DNA from: Bog-473 sp963764305
Lineage (GTDB): Bacteria; Actinomycetota; Acidimicrobiia; Acidimicrobiales; RAAP-2
Assembly: GCA_963764305.1 (NCBI GenBank)
Contig: CAVXSD010000001.1
Coordinates: forward strand, 434,001-498,000
DNA length: 64,000 bases
Direction: 5' to 3'
The notes below the pieces were generated by a model. The model was not told the origin of the DNA. It ran no database searches and worked only from the letters and a program-made list of their open reading frames with translations. The stretch's first letter is position 1, and each line of letters opens with the position of its first letter. Shown one piece after another: positions 49,481 through 58,973 of this stretch. A program made the position numbers and the translations under genes.

Positions 49481-52339
49481 ATGGCCATCGCCCCCCAGCG
49501 ATCCGAGATCGGCATCCGCCGGCACTTCACCACCGAAGGCGTGCACCCCTACGACGAAGTGTCCTGGGAGCGGCGCGACGCCCGTATCACCAATTTCCGG
49601 GACGGCACGGTGGCCTTCGAGCAGCTCGGCGTGGAGGTGCCCGAGTCCTGGAGCGTGAACGCCACCAACATCTTGGCGCAGAAGTACTTCCGGGGGACCC
49701 TCGGCACCGACGAGCGCGAATGGTCGCTGCGCCAGGTGGCCGACCGGGTGGCCGACACCCTGACGGCGTGGGGCATCAAGGACGGCTACTTCGTCGACGA
49801 CGAGGAGGCCCTGGTCTACAACCACGAGCTCAAGTTCCTCATCATCCACCAGCGGGCGGCGTTCAATTCGCCGGTGTGGTTCAACATCGGCGTGCAGGGC
49901 GTGCCCCAGCAGGGCTCCGCGTGCTTCATCCTGTCGGTCGAGGACAGGATGGACTCGATTCTCAACTGGTACACCGAGGAGGGTGTCATCTTCAAGGGCG
50001 GGTCGGGCGCCGGCGTCAACCTGTCGCGCATCCGCTCGTCGCACGAGCTGCTCAAGGGCGGCGGCACGGCCTCGGGCCCGGTCAGCTTCATGCGCGGCGC
50101 GGACGCGTCGGCCGGCACGATCAAGTCCGGGGGCAAGACGCGCCGCGCCGCAAAGATGGTCATCCTCGACGCGGACCACCCTGACGTCGAGGACTTCATC
50201 TGGTGCAAGGCCATCGAGGAGCGCAAGGCCCGCGTGCTGCGCGACGCCGGCTTCGACATGGACCTCGACGGGGCCGACAGCCACTCGACCCAGTACCAGA
50301 ACGCCAACAACTCGGTGCGGGTGACCGACGAGTTCATGGAGGCCGTGATCGACGGGCGCGACTGGAACCTGACGGCGCGCACGGACGGCTCGGTCGTCCG
50401 CACGGTGCCGGCCCGCGACCTGTTCCGGCAGATCGCCCACTCCGCCTGGGAGTGCGCCGACCCGGGCCTGCAGTACGACACCACCATCAACCGCTGGCAC
50501 ACCGCGCCGATGACGGGGCGGATCAACGGCTCCAACCCGTGCAGCGAGTACGTCCACCTCGACAACTCGGCCTGCAACCTGGCGTCCATGAACCTTCTCA
50601 CGTTCCTCGACGAGAACGACGAGTTCGACGTGGAGGGCTTCAGAGCGGCCGTGGCGGTCGTCTTCACCGGGCAGGAGATCATCGTCGGCAACGCCGACTA
50701 CCCGACCGAGAAGATCGGGGACACCACGCGTGCCTTCCGCCAGCTCGGCATCGGCTACGCCAATCTGGGCGCCCTCCTCATGGCACAGGGGCTGCCCTAC
50801 GACTCCGACGCCGGTCGGGCCTGGGCGGCCGCCATCACCGCGTTGCTGACGGGGCACGCCTACGCCACCTCGGCCCGCACGGCGGCCCGCATGGGGCCGT
50901 TCGCCGGCTACCACGACAACGCCGAGGCCATGCTCAACGTCCTGCGGATGCACCAGGCCGAGACGGCCCGCATCGACGAGGACGTCGTGCCGCCCGAGCT
51001 GCTCTCGGCCGCCCAGGAGTCCTGGGACCGGGCGGTGGATCTGGCCGAGGCCTACGGCGTGCGCAACTCGCAAGCCTCGGTGCTGGCCCCGACGGGAACC
51101 ATCGGCCTGCTGATGGACTGCGACACCACGGGGGTCGAGCCCGACCTCGGGTTGGTCAAGACGAAGAAGCTGGTCGGAGGCGGCACGATGTCGATCGTCA
51201 ACCAGACGGTGCCTCGCGCGCTGGCCAAGCTGGGCTACGGAGTCGAGCAGGCCGAGGACATCGTGGCCTACATCAACGACCACATGTCGATCCTGGGCGC
51301 ACCCCACCTGGCCCCCGAGCACCTGCCCGTGTTCGCCTGCTCCATGGGCGACAACACCATCCACTACTCGGGCCACATCCGCATGATGGGGGCGGTACAG
51401 CCTTTCATCAGCGGCGCCATCTCCAAGACGGTCAACATGCCCGAGGACGTGACCGTCGAGGACGTGGAGCAGCTGCACATCGACGCCTGGCGCCTGGGCA
51501 TCAAGGCCGTGGCCATCTACCGGGACAACTGCAAGGTGGCCCAGCCCCTGTCCACGACCAAGAGGGAGAGCGCGACAGAGGGTGGCGACGCCGCCCCGGC
51601 AGGCTCGGAGGCCGAAGCGCGGGCCCGCGAGGTGACGGCCCGCATCGCCGAGCTCGAGGCGGCGCTGGCGCACGAGCAGCAGCGGTCAGCCTCACCGTTG
51701 GTGGTCGGCGCGGTGCGCGAGCGCCTGCCCCGCAAGCGCAACTCGAAGACGTTCTCGTTCCGGGTGGCCGACTGCGAGGGCTATGTGACGGTTGGCGAGT
51801 ACGAGGACGGGCGCCCGGGCGAAGTGTTCATCAAGGTCTCCAAGCAGGGATCGACCCTGGCCGGGATCATGGACGCCTTCTCCATCTCGCTCAGCCTCGG
51901 GCTGCAGCACGGCGTGCCGCTGGCCACCTTCGTGCGCAAGTTCGCCAACATGAAGTTCGAGCCGGCGGGCATCACCGACGATCCGGAACTGCGCATCGCC
52001 ACCAGCCTCATCGACTACATCTCCCGCCGGCTGGCGCTCGACTTCCTCCCGGTGGAGGAGCGCACCGAGCTCGGCATCCTCTCCACGCTGGAGCGGACGC
52101 AGCCCACGCTGCCCGGGGTGGAGGAGATGGCGACCCCCTCGATCGGGCTCCTGGAGGACGGGCTCAGCGACGGTGTCCCTGCGTCCTCCGGCGGCGCGAC
52201 GGGGCCGACGGAGCGGCGGCCGATGGCCCGGGCGGAGCAGCTGGACGCGCCGCTCTGCTACAACTGCGGCAACACCATGCAGCGGGCCGGCTCGTGCTAC
52301 GTCTGCGGGAGTTGCGGGTCGACCAGCGGGTGCTCGTAG
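49481..52339 (+). CDS. nrdJ: Vitamin B12-dependent (class II) ribonucleotide reductase
   Basis: A 952-aa enzyme that makes deoxyribonucleotides using adenosylcobalamin, independent of oxygen. It has the active-site loop NPCSEYVHLDNSACNLASMN (about residue 355), KGGSGAGVNLSRIRSS for nucleotide binding, LAPTGTIGLLMDCDTTGVEP, and the C-terminal redox/zinc tail CYNCGNTM then CYVCGSCG. ATG 49481 is preceded by aggagg. The leader carries a NrdR box and repeats. No class I genes are in the window. The gene is complete. Confidence 0.95.
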   Translation: MAIAPQRSEIGIRRHFTTEGVHPYDEVSWERRDARITNFRDGTVAFEQLGVEVPESWSVNATNILAQKYFRGTLGTDEREWSLRQVADRVADTLTAWGIKDGYFVDDEEALVYNHELKFLIIHQRAAFNSPVWFNIGVQGVPQQGSACFILSVEDRMDSILNWYTEEGVIFKGGSGAGVNLSRIRSSHELLKGGGTASGPVSFMRGADASAGTIKSGGKTRRAAKMVILDADHPDVEDFIWCKAIEERKARVLRDAGFDMDLDGADSHSTQYQNANNSVRVTDEFMEAVIDGRDWNLTARTDGSVVRTVPARDLFRQIAHSAWECADPGLQYDTTINRWHTAPMTGRINGSNPCSEYVHLDNSACNLASMNLLTFLDENDEFDVEGFRAAVAVVFTGQEIIVGNADYPTEKIGDTTRAFRQLGIGYANLGALLMAQGLPYDSDAGRAWAAAITALLTGHAYATSARTAARMGPFAGYHDNAEAMLNVLRMHQAETARIDEDVVPPELLSAAQESWDRAVDLAEAYGVRNSQASVLAPTGTIGLLMDCDTTGVEPDLGLVKTKKLVGGGTMSIVNQTVPRALAKLGYGVEQAEDIVAYINDHMSILGAPHLAPEHLPVFACSMGDNTIHYSGHIRMMGAVQPFISGAISKTVNMPEDVTVEDVEQLHIDAWRLGIKAVAIYRDNCKVAQPLSTTKRESATEGGDAAPAGSEAEARAREVTARIAELEAALAHEQQRSASPLVVGAVRERLPRKRNSKTFSFRVADCEGYVTVGEYEDGRPGEVFIKVSKQGSTLAGIMDAFSISLSLGLQHGVPLATFVRKFANMKFEPAGITDDPELRIATSLIDYISRRLALDFLPVEERTELGILSTLERTQPTLPGVEEMATPSIGLLEDGLSDGVPASSGGATGPTERRPMARAEQLDAPLCYNCGNTMQRAGSCYVCGSCGSTSGCS

Positions 52340-52344
52340 AGAGA

Positions 52345-52395
52345 TTCGCGTTAGGTGACACAGAGTTTTCGCGTTTGATGACGTCGATTTCGCGT
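52345..52395. repeat. Three ttcgcgt motifs after nrdJ
   Basis: The motif (a/t)ttcgcgt recurs three times at 52345-52395, about 22-24 bp apart, in the 172-bp gap between nrdJ and the cupin gene. Iterons like this occur at insertion-sequence ends. No transposase is present. Confidence 0.35.
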
Positions 52396-52511
52396 GAAGA
52401 TGTTACCGAGCGACGAGCGCCGAGCCGTCGTTCGGGCTGGATGCCCGTGACCTCCAACCCGGCGTGCGTCCCGCTTGCTCGATCCACTCCTGCAAGAGAG
52501 CGATCAAGCGA

Positions 52512-52898
52512 TTAATTGGACGTGCCGTACTCTGCGTCGGTCACGTGATCGCCCCAGGTCGGAGCCCCCTGCGTGATCGAGAGATGGGCCATGAAGTGGC
52601 CGTGCGCAGATCCGTGCCAGTGCTCCACGGCATGCGCAGTCCGATGGACGTCACCTGCGTGCAGGTTGACGACTTCCTCGCCCCGGGATTGGACGAGGCC
52701 ATGTCCCTCGTAGACGATCAACGTCTGGCCGCCGTCGTGGGAGTGCCAGGCGGTGCGGGCGCCCGGTGTGAAATGCACAGCGCCCACGTTCACCGTCGAG
52801 TCGTCGTTCGGCTGGGCGAGGCTGTCGATCCAGACGTCTCCGGTGAACCACTCGGCAGGGCCTTTCACGGTCGGCTTCTTCGGTTCAATGGCTCCCAT
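52512..52898 (-). CDS. Cupin domain protein
   Basis: A 128-aa single cupin: motif 1 in HFTPGARTAWHSHDGGQTLI (two His, one Gln) and motif 2 in HAVEHWHGSAHGHFM. Metal-binding His residues are present. It resembles small cupins of the (R)-hydroxynitrile-lyase/oxygenase-like type found in redox-stress operons. It is convergent with nrdJ and in the same direction as the MarR gene. Confidence 0.85.
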   Translation of the reverse strand: MGAIEPKKPTVKGPAEWFTGDVWIDSLAQPNDDSTVNVGAVHFTPGARTAWHSHDGGQTLIVYEGHGLVQSRGEEVVNLHAGDVHRTAHAVEHWHGSAHGHFMAHLSITQGAPTWGDHVTDAEYGTSN

Positions 52899-52994
52899 GG
52901 CGTGCTCCTTCAGCTTCGAGTGTCATCGACGTTCGGCGCACCGAGAACTGCGCGCGGCACTTGGGCGGTGCGGCGAGGATCGAGTCGCGTCAGG

Positions 52995-53510
52995 CTAGTT
53001 GACGGCCGATGTGTCGATGTTTCCCACTATGCGTTTGGCCGCCCGACCCATCAAGCGCAACTGCTCGGGGGTCAACACGTCTATGACGAGGGATCGCACC
53101 TGGGCGACGTGTGCGGGTGCAGCCTCGGAGATCGCACGGAAGCCCTCGTCGGTGAGGATGGCGTTGGTGAATCGCCCATCGGAGGGGTCAGGCTCCCGGT
53201 AGACGAGGCCGCGACCCTCGAGGCGTTTGACGACGTGGGAGAGCCGGGAGAGCGAGGCATTGGTGACGTCGGCCAGAGAGCTCATCCGCATGGTCCATTG
53301 CGGGTTGGTCGAGAGCATGGCAAGGACTTGGTATTCGACCATCGAGAGGTCCGAGTCGCGCCGCAGCTGCTGATCGATTGACCACGGCAGCCATACCAGC
53401 ATCTCCACCACGGCCAACCAAGAAGCCAGCTCGTCTTCGGTCAACCACGGCACTTCCTCGTCCGGACCGTCGGCGGAATGGGCTTGGCTCACACGACAAC
53501 CATACGGCAT
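52995..53510 (-). CDS. MarR family transcriptional regulator
   Basis: A 171-aa protein with the MarR winged helix: LSMVEYQVLAMLSTNP, the recognition helix VTNASLSRLSHVVKRLEGRG and the wing VYREPDPSDGRFTNAILTDE. It is divergent from the azoreductase operon, and the shared intergenic region has two TTGA-N4-TCAA sites, so it most likely represses both sides. Inducers for such regulators include quinones and phenolics. Confidence 0.9.
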   Translation of the reverse strand: MPYGCRVSQAHSADGPDEEVPWLTEDELASWLAVVEMLVWLPWSIDQQLRRDSDLSMVEYQVLAMLSTNPQWTMRMSSLADVTNASLSRLSHVVKRLEGRGLVYREPDPSDGRFTNAILTDEGFRAISEAAPAHVAQVRSLVIDVLTPEQLRLMGRAAKRIVGNIDTSAVN

Positions 53511-53608
53511 GTCACTCTCGTCTTCAAGTCATACTGAAAACAGGGGCTGCCCGGAAACCCCCATATGACCTGTAATAGCTCTTAGTTCAACACAGTTCGC
53601 GCAAAAGT

Positions 53609-53655
53609 GACTTGACAGTTCAAGTCTTAACCCGTACAATCACTTGAGTATTCAA
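53609..53655 (+). promoter_or_regulatory. Promoter with two MarR-type operators
   Basis: TTGACA (53612-53617), a 17-bp spacer and TACAAT (53635-53640). Operator 1, gacttga-cagt-tcaagtc (53609-53626), covers the -35. Operator 2, ttga-gtat-tcaa (53644-53655), covers the start site. Both fit repression of the azoreductase operon. Confidence 0.75.
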
Positions 53656-53683
53656 CTCATACGTGCCACGAAGGGAGATCCAG

Positions 53684-54351
53684 ATGACGCTGTTCAGGCT
53701 TGACGCCAGTATCCGTGCCGAGGGATCGCACAGTGCGGCTGTGGCCGACATCGTCGAGGGGGAGTGGCGCAAGGTCCACGTCAACGAGCCTGTCGTTCGC
53801 CGCCAGATCGGGCTGGACCCGATTCCTTCGACGACCTGGTCGGCTGCTGTGCACGGCAGCCGCACGGCCGAGGCGTCTCGCACGCCCGATCAGTCGGCGG
53901 CAGTTGCGATGGCAGCCGACCTGACCGACGAACTCGCCGCCGCCGACAGCCTCCTGTTCGCAGTGCCGCTCTACAACTTCGGGATCTCCCAGCACTTCAA
54001 GGCATGGGTCGATCTCGTCATCACAGACCCTCGCATGGCTGCAGGCTCTGCGCCGCTCCTGGCCGACAAGCCCGCGGTTCTGGTCGTGGCCCGCGGGGGA
54101 GCTACGCGGCCGGGACGCCGCGTGAGGGGTGGGACCACGCGACGGGATGGATCCGTCGGGTCCTCTCTGACGTCTGGGAGTTGGACTTGTCCGTTGTCGA
54201 GACCGAGTTCACCCAGCTCGGCGTCAACCCAGCGCTCGAAGAGTTCGCTGCGCTCGCGCAATTCCAACGCGAAGAGACAGACCGCCATGCCCATGTCCTG
54301 GGCCGAGCGCTCGCTTTGGGATCCGTCCGAGCACAGGTCCGAGCGGCCTGA
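53684..54351 (+). pseudogene. FMN-dependent NADH azoreductase, one frame shift
   Basis: A flavodoxin-fold AcpD/AzoR enzyme that reduces azo and quinone compounds. The first frame gives MTLFRLDASIRAEGSHSAAV and SLLFAVPLYNFGISQHFKAW (the FMN site). After the run ggggg near 54100 the homology is in the next frame, reading SYAAGTPREGWDHATGWIRR and running to a stop at 54351. One missing G restores a 222-aa protein. ATG 53684 has aaggga seven bases upstream. Loss could be a sequencing error at the G run. Confidence 0.78.
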
Positions 54352-54405
54352 TCCATTCGTCGACTTCACCGACAAATCCAAGAACACACTCTGGAGGTAA
54401 ACGAA

Positions 54406-55287
54406 ATGAAGGTTGCACTCACTGGTAGTACCGGGTTCATCGGATCCCACATCCTCACCGAACTCGTGACCAACGGGCACAGCGTGACTGCTCTGGTCCA
54501 AGGCGACGAGCAGTCCGAGGCGGTTCGTGCCCGCGGCGCCGAGCCCGTCGTGGTCGATCTCCACGACGGACCTGCAGTCGTCAAGGTGTTCGAGGACGCG
54601 GATGGGGCCGTCCACACGGCCAGCCCGGGCGACGAGACCAGCGCCGCCCTCGATTCGGCAGTGATCGACGCCGCCATCGACGTGTATGGCAGGACCGGCA
54701 AGCCCTTTGCGTATATCAGCGGAGGGTGGATCTATGGGGACAACACGCATATCACCGACACCTCTCCGGTACTCGCACCGCCCATGGTGGCCTGGAAGGA
54801 GCCGCTTCAGCAGCGACTGCTGAGCGAGACCGGCATGCGCGGGATCGTGGTCGTATCGAGTGTCGCCTACGGAGACGCAGGAGGAGCGGTTCCCGGCGCA
54901 CTGCTCGGCTCGCCTCGAGACGCCGCCGGCAACCTGATCATGATCGGTACGGGGCGCCAGCACTGGTCGACGGTCCACGTCGCCGACCTGGCGAGCTTCT
55001 TCCGCCGAGTGCTCGAGAGTGACTCAGCGCGTGGGACATACGTGATCGGCAATGGGCGGAATTCGACTGTTGCCGAGATCACCGAGGCGGCCGCCGTCGC
55101 TGCGGGCGCATCCGGGGCCGTCCCCGGCTCGGAGGAGGAGGCTCGCTCGCGATTCGGCGACTATTTCGCCGAGGTACTCCTTCTCGACCAGGCGGCGCAA
55201 GCGACGAGAGCCCGCACCGAACTCGGATGGGAGCCCACTCACCCTGGGCTCGTCGAGGAGTTCCGCACCGGCAGCTATCGCAAGTAG
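54406..55287 (+). CDS. NAD(P)-binding epimerase/dehydratase-like protein
   Basis: A 293-aa extended SDR: MKVALTGSTGFIGSHILTEL with the nucleotide-binding motif TGSTGFIG, and VVVDLHDGPAVVKVFEDADG. The usual YxxxK is not obvious, so it may be an atypical reductase acting on quinone- or stress-linked substrates. It follows azoR by 54 bp and probably shares its promoter. Confidence 0.8.
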   Translation: MKVALTGSTGFIGSHILTELVTNGHSVTALVQGDEQSEAVRARGAEPVVVDLHDGPAVVKVFEDADGAVHTASPGDETSAALDSAVIDAAIDVYGRTGKPFAYISGGWIYGDNTHITDTSPVLAPPMVAWKEPLQQRLLSETGMRGIVVVSSVAYGDAGGAVPGALLGSPRDAAGNLIMIGTGRQHWSTVHVADLASFFRRVLESDSARGTYVIGNGRNSTVAEITEAAAVAAGASGAVPGSEEEARSRFGDYFAEVLLLDQAAQATRARTELGWEPTHPGLVEEFRTGSYRK

Positions 55288-55331
55288 CCAGCCGCACATC
55301 CCGCACGCCCCTCCGTGAAAGCGAGAAGCGG

Positions 55332-55499
55332 ATGACGAACATTGCCCAACACTGGATCGACGGGACCTGGGTCGGCTCCGGTCCTGTCGCCAACTCGATC
55401 AATCCCGCGACCGGAGAGATCCTTGGTCAGTGGTACGACGGTGGCGAGGCCGAGGTCATTCGTATCAACCCAGGCGGCAAGATCAAGGAATTCGACTGA
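55332..55499 (+). pseudogene. Aldehyde dehydrogenase N-terminal fragment
   Basis: Only the first 40 or so residues remain: NIAQHWIDGTWVGSG then NSINPATGEILGQWYDGG, a clear aldehyde dehydrogenase opening. The family is normally about 480 aa. The sequence then changes to IRINPGGKIKEFD and stops. The rest of the gene is missing, and a pirin fragment follows 140 bp later. Confidence 0.7.
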
Positions 55500-55629
55500 T
55501 ACCGGAGAGCTCGGTGATCCTGACGCAACTCGGAGTGATCGCCATCCTCGCAGTCGCCCTCGACCAGTAGAAGATCTGGTGGGAGGCCCCAGGTCCCTCG
55601 TACCCAATCCCGGAGGAACCCGAAAATGA

Positions 55630-56214
55630 GCGGGGACCGGGTTCGACACCCATCCGCACCGGAACCTCGAGATCGTCACCTGGGTTATGAGCGGTTCCGT
55701 AGTCCACCAGGACTCAGAGGGCCATCGCGGGGTCATCTACCCCAACCTGGCCCAACGGATGACGGCCGGACGGGGCATCTGGCACTCGGAGCGCAATGAC
55801 CGAGCCGAGGGCAACGAGCAACTCAATCTCGTCCAGATGTGGATCGTGCCCGACCAGATCGGTGCAGCGCCGGGGTACGAGCAGCTCAGCCTGGACCCGG
55901 CCGACCTCGAAGGGAAGATGGCGGTGGTCGCATCCGGGATGGCCAAGCACCGAAATGAGACCGCGATCTCCATCCGCAATTCGAACGCGGCTTTCCACGT
56001 CGCCCGCCTTGACGAGGGCCAGAGCATCGAGGTGCCCGACGCCCCCTTCGTCCACGTCTACATCCCTCGAGGACACGTGGAGCTGGAGTCTGTCGGAGAA
56101 CTCGATGCGGGAGATGCGGCGCGGCTGACGGCGGCAGGGGAGAGACGACTACGTGCTCTGGAAACCAGTGAGGTGCTCATCTGGGAGATGCACGCATCGC
56201 TGAGGGTGCCCTGA
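55630..56214 (+). pseudogene. Pirin family protein, 5'-truncated
   Basis: The pirin core is complete from GFDTHPHRNLEIVTWVMSG (metal-binding His pair) through QDSEGHRGVIYPNLAQRMTA to the C-terminus. The frame is closed by TGA at 55627-55629 and the first 45-50 residues of a normal pirin are absent. An ATG at 55626, one frame away, has ggagg eight bases upstream, so the true start may be there with an indel in cggggaccggg. Initiation at 55687 would lose the first His pair. Pirins act on quercetin-like compounds or as redox sensors. Confidence 0.65.
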
Positions 56215-56359
56215 CTTGCTCGCGGCCGGCATGAAGCACTGGTTACTGCGCGTCGGCGTCCACTCCCACAGTTTCAAAAGGGCCGGCAGGACCCTCGTCG
56301 GGGCCGCGTTCGATGACACCGGGTTTTGCGAGTGGTGACATCCATGGCTCGAGGGCCCC

Positions 56360-57085
56360 TCACCCGTCGTCTCGGACCTGTGCCGGACCGGTCCGTGTCG
56401 GGCGCATGGTCTTGGGGTGAATGTCGGATGCGAGCACGGTTGCGAGAACCATAAGCCACGCTGCAACAAAGATCGTGCTCGCGATGACGTCGGTGCTCCA
56501 ATGCACGCCCAACTCGACCCGTGAGAAGGCGACAGCGATCACTGCCAGCGTCCCGAGCACCCATGCGAAGGCTCGGTACGCCGGGCTTGGAGCAATGGCG
56601 GTGACGACGAGGGCCAGGGACGTGAAGACCACGATGGCGACGGCGGTGTGACCGGACGGCCATGACCAACCGTGCGCCGAGACGAGCCGGACATCTTGCG
56701 GCGGGCGGGACCGGTGGACGACGTGTTTGGCCAGCGTCACGCCACCAGACTCCCCCGCCCAGGCAACTGCCCCCAGCAGAACCACGGCCACCGGGAGGCG
56801 TCGCAGGAAGACGAGGACAACCAAGAGGATGCCGGTCGCCACGAGCGCAACCCATGAACCGAGCCAGGTCGCGGCTTTCATGACCGAGTCGAGCACCGGC
56901 GTCCGGTGAGCGACCACTACGGAGGTTACGTGGCGGTCGAATCCATTGACTGAGGAGGAGTGCTTGACCCACACACCGACGCCGATCAGGATCCCGGTCA
57001 GGCAAGCCCACGCCAGAAGGATCGCAAGTGCCTTGCCCCACGTGCTGCCACGCCGACGCCCGACTTCCTGACTGGTCGATGTCAT
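56360..57085 (-). CDS. PAP2 family phosphatase
   Basis: A 241-aa membrane enzyme with about six helices and all three catalytic motifs: KHVVHRSRP, WPSGHTAVA and SRVELGVHWSTD. It dephosphorylates lipid phosphates such as phosphatidate or undecaprenyl diphosphate at the outer face. The frame is open to 57214; ATG 57085 is preferred because the upstream 43 residues lack a clear domain. Confidence 0.85.
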   Translation of the reverse strand: MTSTSQEVGRRRGSTWGKALAILLAWACLTGILIGVGVWVKHSSSVNGFDRHVTSVVVAHRTPVLDSVMKAATWLGSWVALVATGILLVVLVFLRRLPVAVVLLGAVAWAGESGGVTLAKHVVHRSRPPQDVRLVSAHGWSWPSGHTAVAIVVFTSLALVVTAIAPSPAYRAFAWVLGTLAVIAVAFSRVELGVHWSTDVIASTIFVAAWLMVLATVLASDIHPKTMRPTRTGPAQVRDDG

Positions 57086-57230
57086 CCGACGCGGGTGCCA
57101 CACACGGATCGCAGCCAGAGTCGGAACGGCCACTGCCGGCTCGCTCGTTGGGTGCTTGCGGCCCAGCACCTGGACGACAATGTCGTCGAACGGGAATTCC
57201 CACGGCCATTCCACGCGAATGCACAGGCAG

Positions 57231-57535
57231 TCATGCCTTCAGCAACTCGTCGAGGAGCGCGTCGACCCGGGCCGCGATGTCGTCCCGGATCGGCCGCACC
57301 TCCTCGAGTGGTGTTGCCAGCCGGGTCGAGCAGGTCCCAGTCGACATAACGCTTGCCGGGGATAGACGGGAGAGGCGTCCCCGCACCCCATCGTCACCAC
57401 AACGTCGGCGTCGCGTGCCATGTCGTCGTTCAGCCTCTTGGGCTTCTCCGCCGAGATGTCGATACCGAGCTCGGCCATGGCCGCCACGACCGCCGGATTG
57501 AGGGTCTCGCCCGGAGCGGAGCCGGCCCAGTGCAC
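57231..57535 (-). pseudogene. Arsenate reductase (LMW-PTP type) fragment, frame-shifted
   Basis: The N-terminal third with the catalytic CX5R loop is missing. What remains is WAGSAPGETLNPAVVAAMAE, then DADVVVTMGCGDA, then in two further frames PGKRYVDWDLLDPAG and LEEVRPIRDDIAARVDALLD before a stop at 57231. Shifts fall near 57365 and 57310. It cannot be a working reductase. Confidence 0.75.
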
Positions 57536-57557
57536 GGCGATCGCCGAGCCCAGGCCG

Positions 57558-58199
57558 TCAGCTCTTGAGGACGAACTGGTAGCGGAAGGGCGCCGAGAGG
57601 GGGGTCAACGTGGACGTCCGATGTCCCGAGGACACGATGATCTTCGTCCCGCCCGCACCGACGTCGACCGTGGAGGGCCCGAGGAGGATCTTCCTCTGGG
57701 AGCTGTTGGGCCCAAGGATGCTCTGGAAGCTCGGGTCGTGGCCGACGGCGCCGATACTGACCCAGGAGCGGCCGGTCGACGTGGTCACGGTGACGGCGTA
57801 GAGGGGGATGGCCACCCGGTACGTGGCGGTGCCCGAGCCGGTCGAGACCGGGGTCAGCAACGGCGTCTTCGAGGGGACGGTGACTGGGGGATGCTGGGTC
57901 GCCTGCGACGCGCTCGGATTGTTCGTCCCGCTCTTGTCGATCACGCCGGCCTTCACCAGCCCGAGCACCGCTCCCGCGGCGAGCACGACCAGCGCGACCA
58001 GGACAACCAGGACCCGGAGCCACCGGGCCGGGCCAGCCCCGGTGGAGCGGCCGGGGACCGCGGGGATCTTGTCGGTGTCCGCGTAGGTCGGATAACTGTC
58101 GCGAAAGAGCTGGCCCTGCCCCTCTGTACCCGGCAGTTCGACGACGGCAGTCACAGACGGATCGGGCCCGAGCCCCCCGTCGTCGGCTTGTACGTCCAT
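57558..58199 (-). CDS. Single-pass membrane protein with DUF4115/RodZ-like end
   Basis: A 213-aa protein. Residues 1-60 are acidic/Pro-rich and cytoplasmic, about residues 61-85 form one helix (VLVVLVALVVLAAGAVLGLV), and the outer domain (YAVTVTTSTGRSWVSIGAVG, KIIVSSGHRTSTLTPLSA) looks like the beta-rich RodZ C-terminal domain. The function is unknown. ATG 58199 is used; GTG 58223 is an alternative. Confidence 0.6.
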   Translation of the reverse strand: MDVQADDGGLGPDPSVTAVVELPGTEGQGQLFRDSYPTYADTDKIPAVPGRSTGAGPARWLRVLVVLVALVVLAAGAVLGLVKAGVIDKSGTNNPSASQATQHPPVTVPSKTPLLTPVSTGSGTATYRVAIPLYAVTVTTSTGRSWVSIGAVGHDPSFQSILGPNSSQRKILLGPSTVDVGAGGTKIIVSSGHRTSTLTPLSAPFRYQFVLKS

Positions 58200-58626
58200 G
58201 GCCGTTTGTCTCGACCTCCCCACGCCCCGAACTTGAACTTCACCAATTATCCAATTATGCGGCCTCGGCAGGCCTCGGCGGGACCACGGGGGCCAAATTC
58301 ACGCTAACGCCTGCAACTCGTACCAGGATCGCACGCGGAACGGGCCAATGGTCGGCACTACCAGGGCCGATCTGCGGCTGGCGGTCCTGGCCCTCGGTCA
58401 TCTCGCTCCCGACGCTCGAATCCGTGCCGGACGCCGAGATGAAGGCCACCCCTCCAGGCGCCGGGCCGAGCGAGCAAACCGCCCACCGGGCCGAGCCCGG
58501 CCGCAGGCTCGGTTCCCAGGAACTCCGCTCCCGCCGGTCACATCCAGCCTCCCGGCCACGTCATTCCATCTGCAGAGCGACACCCACTCCGGCGGGACAA
58601 CCACCGGCCGAACAAGGAGACCACCC
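58200..58626. other. Intergenic region between divergent genes
   Basis: No gene is supported. An AT pocket at about 58240-58260 (caattatccaattatg) suits a promoter. The 3' end carries caaggag, the ribosome-binding site of the next gene. Confidence 0.4.
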
Positions 58627-58965
58627 ATGAAGATGGACCCCGTGATCTATCCCGTGAAGGACTTGGACGCCTCCAAGGCGCTCTTCCGCACGCTGCTCGG
58701 CACCGAGCCCTACGCGGACCAGCCGTACTACGTCGGCTTCCGGGTCGACGGCCAGGAGTTCGGTCTGAACCCCCACGGCCACGCGCAGGGGATGACCGGC
58801 CCCGTCGCCTACTTCGAGGTCGAGGACATCAAAGCCAGCCTGCAGGCTCTGCTCGACCAGGGCGCGCAGGTGCAACTGGACGTGAACAACGTCGGTGGCG
58901 GCAAGCTGACGGCGGTCGTCACGGACGGGGACGGCAACCCGATCGGCCTGATCCAGTCGCCCTGA
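58627..58965 (+). CDS. VOC (glyoxalase/bleomycin resistance) family protein
   Basis: A 112-aa one-module VOC protein: MDPVIYPVKDLDASKALFRT opens the fold, and VVTDGDGNPIGLIQS closes it. The typical metal Glu/His pattern is weak, so the role is uncertain. AAGGAG is seven bases before ATG 58627. Confidence 0.82.
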   Translation: MKMDPVIYPVKDLDASKALFRTLLGTEPYADQPYYVGFRVDGQEFGLNPHGHAQGMTGPVAYFEVEDIKASLQALLDQGAQVQLDVNNVGGGKLTAVVTDGDGNPIGLIQSP

Positions 58966-58973
58966 CGGGGCGC

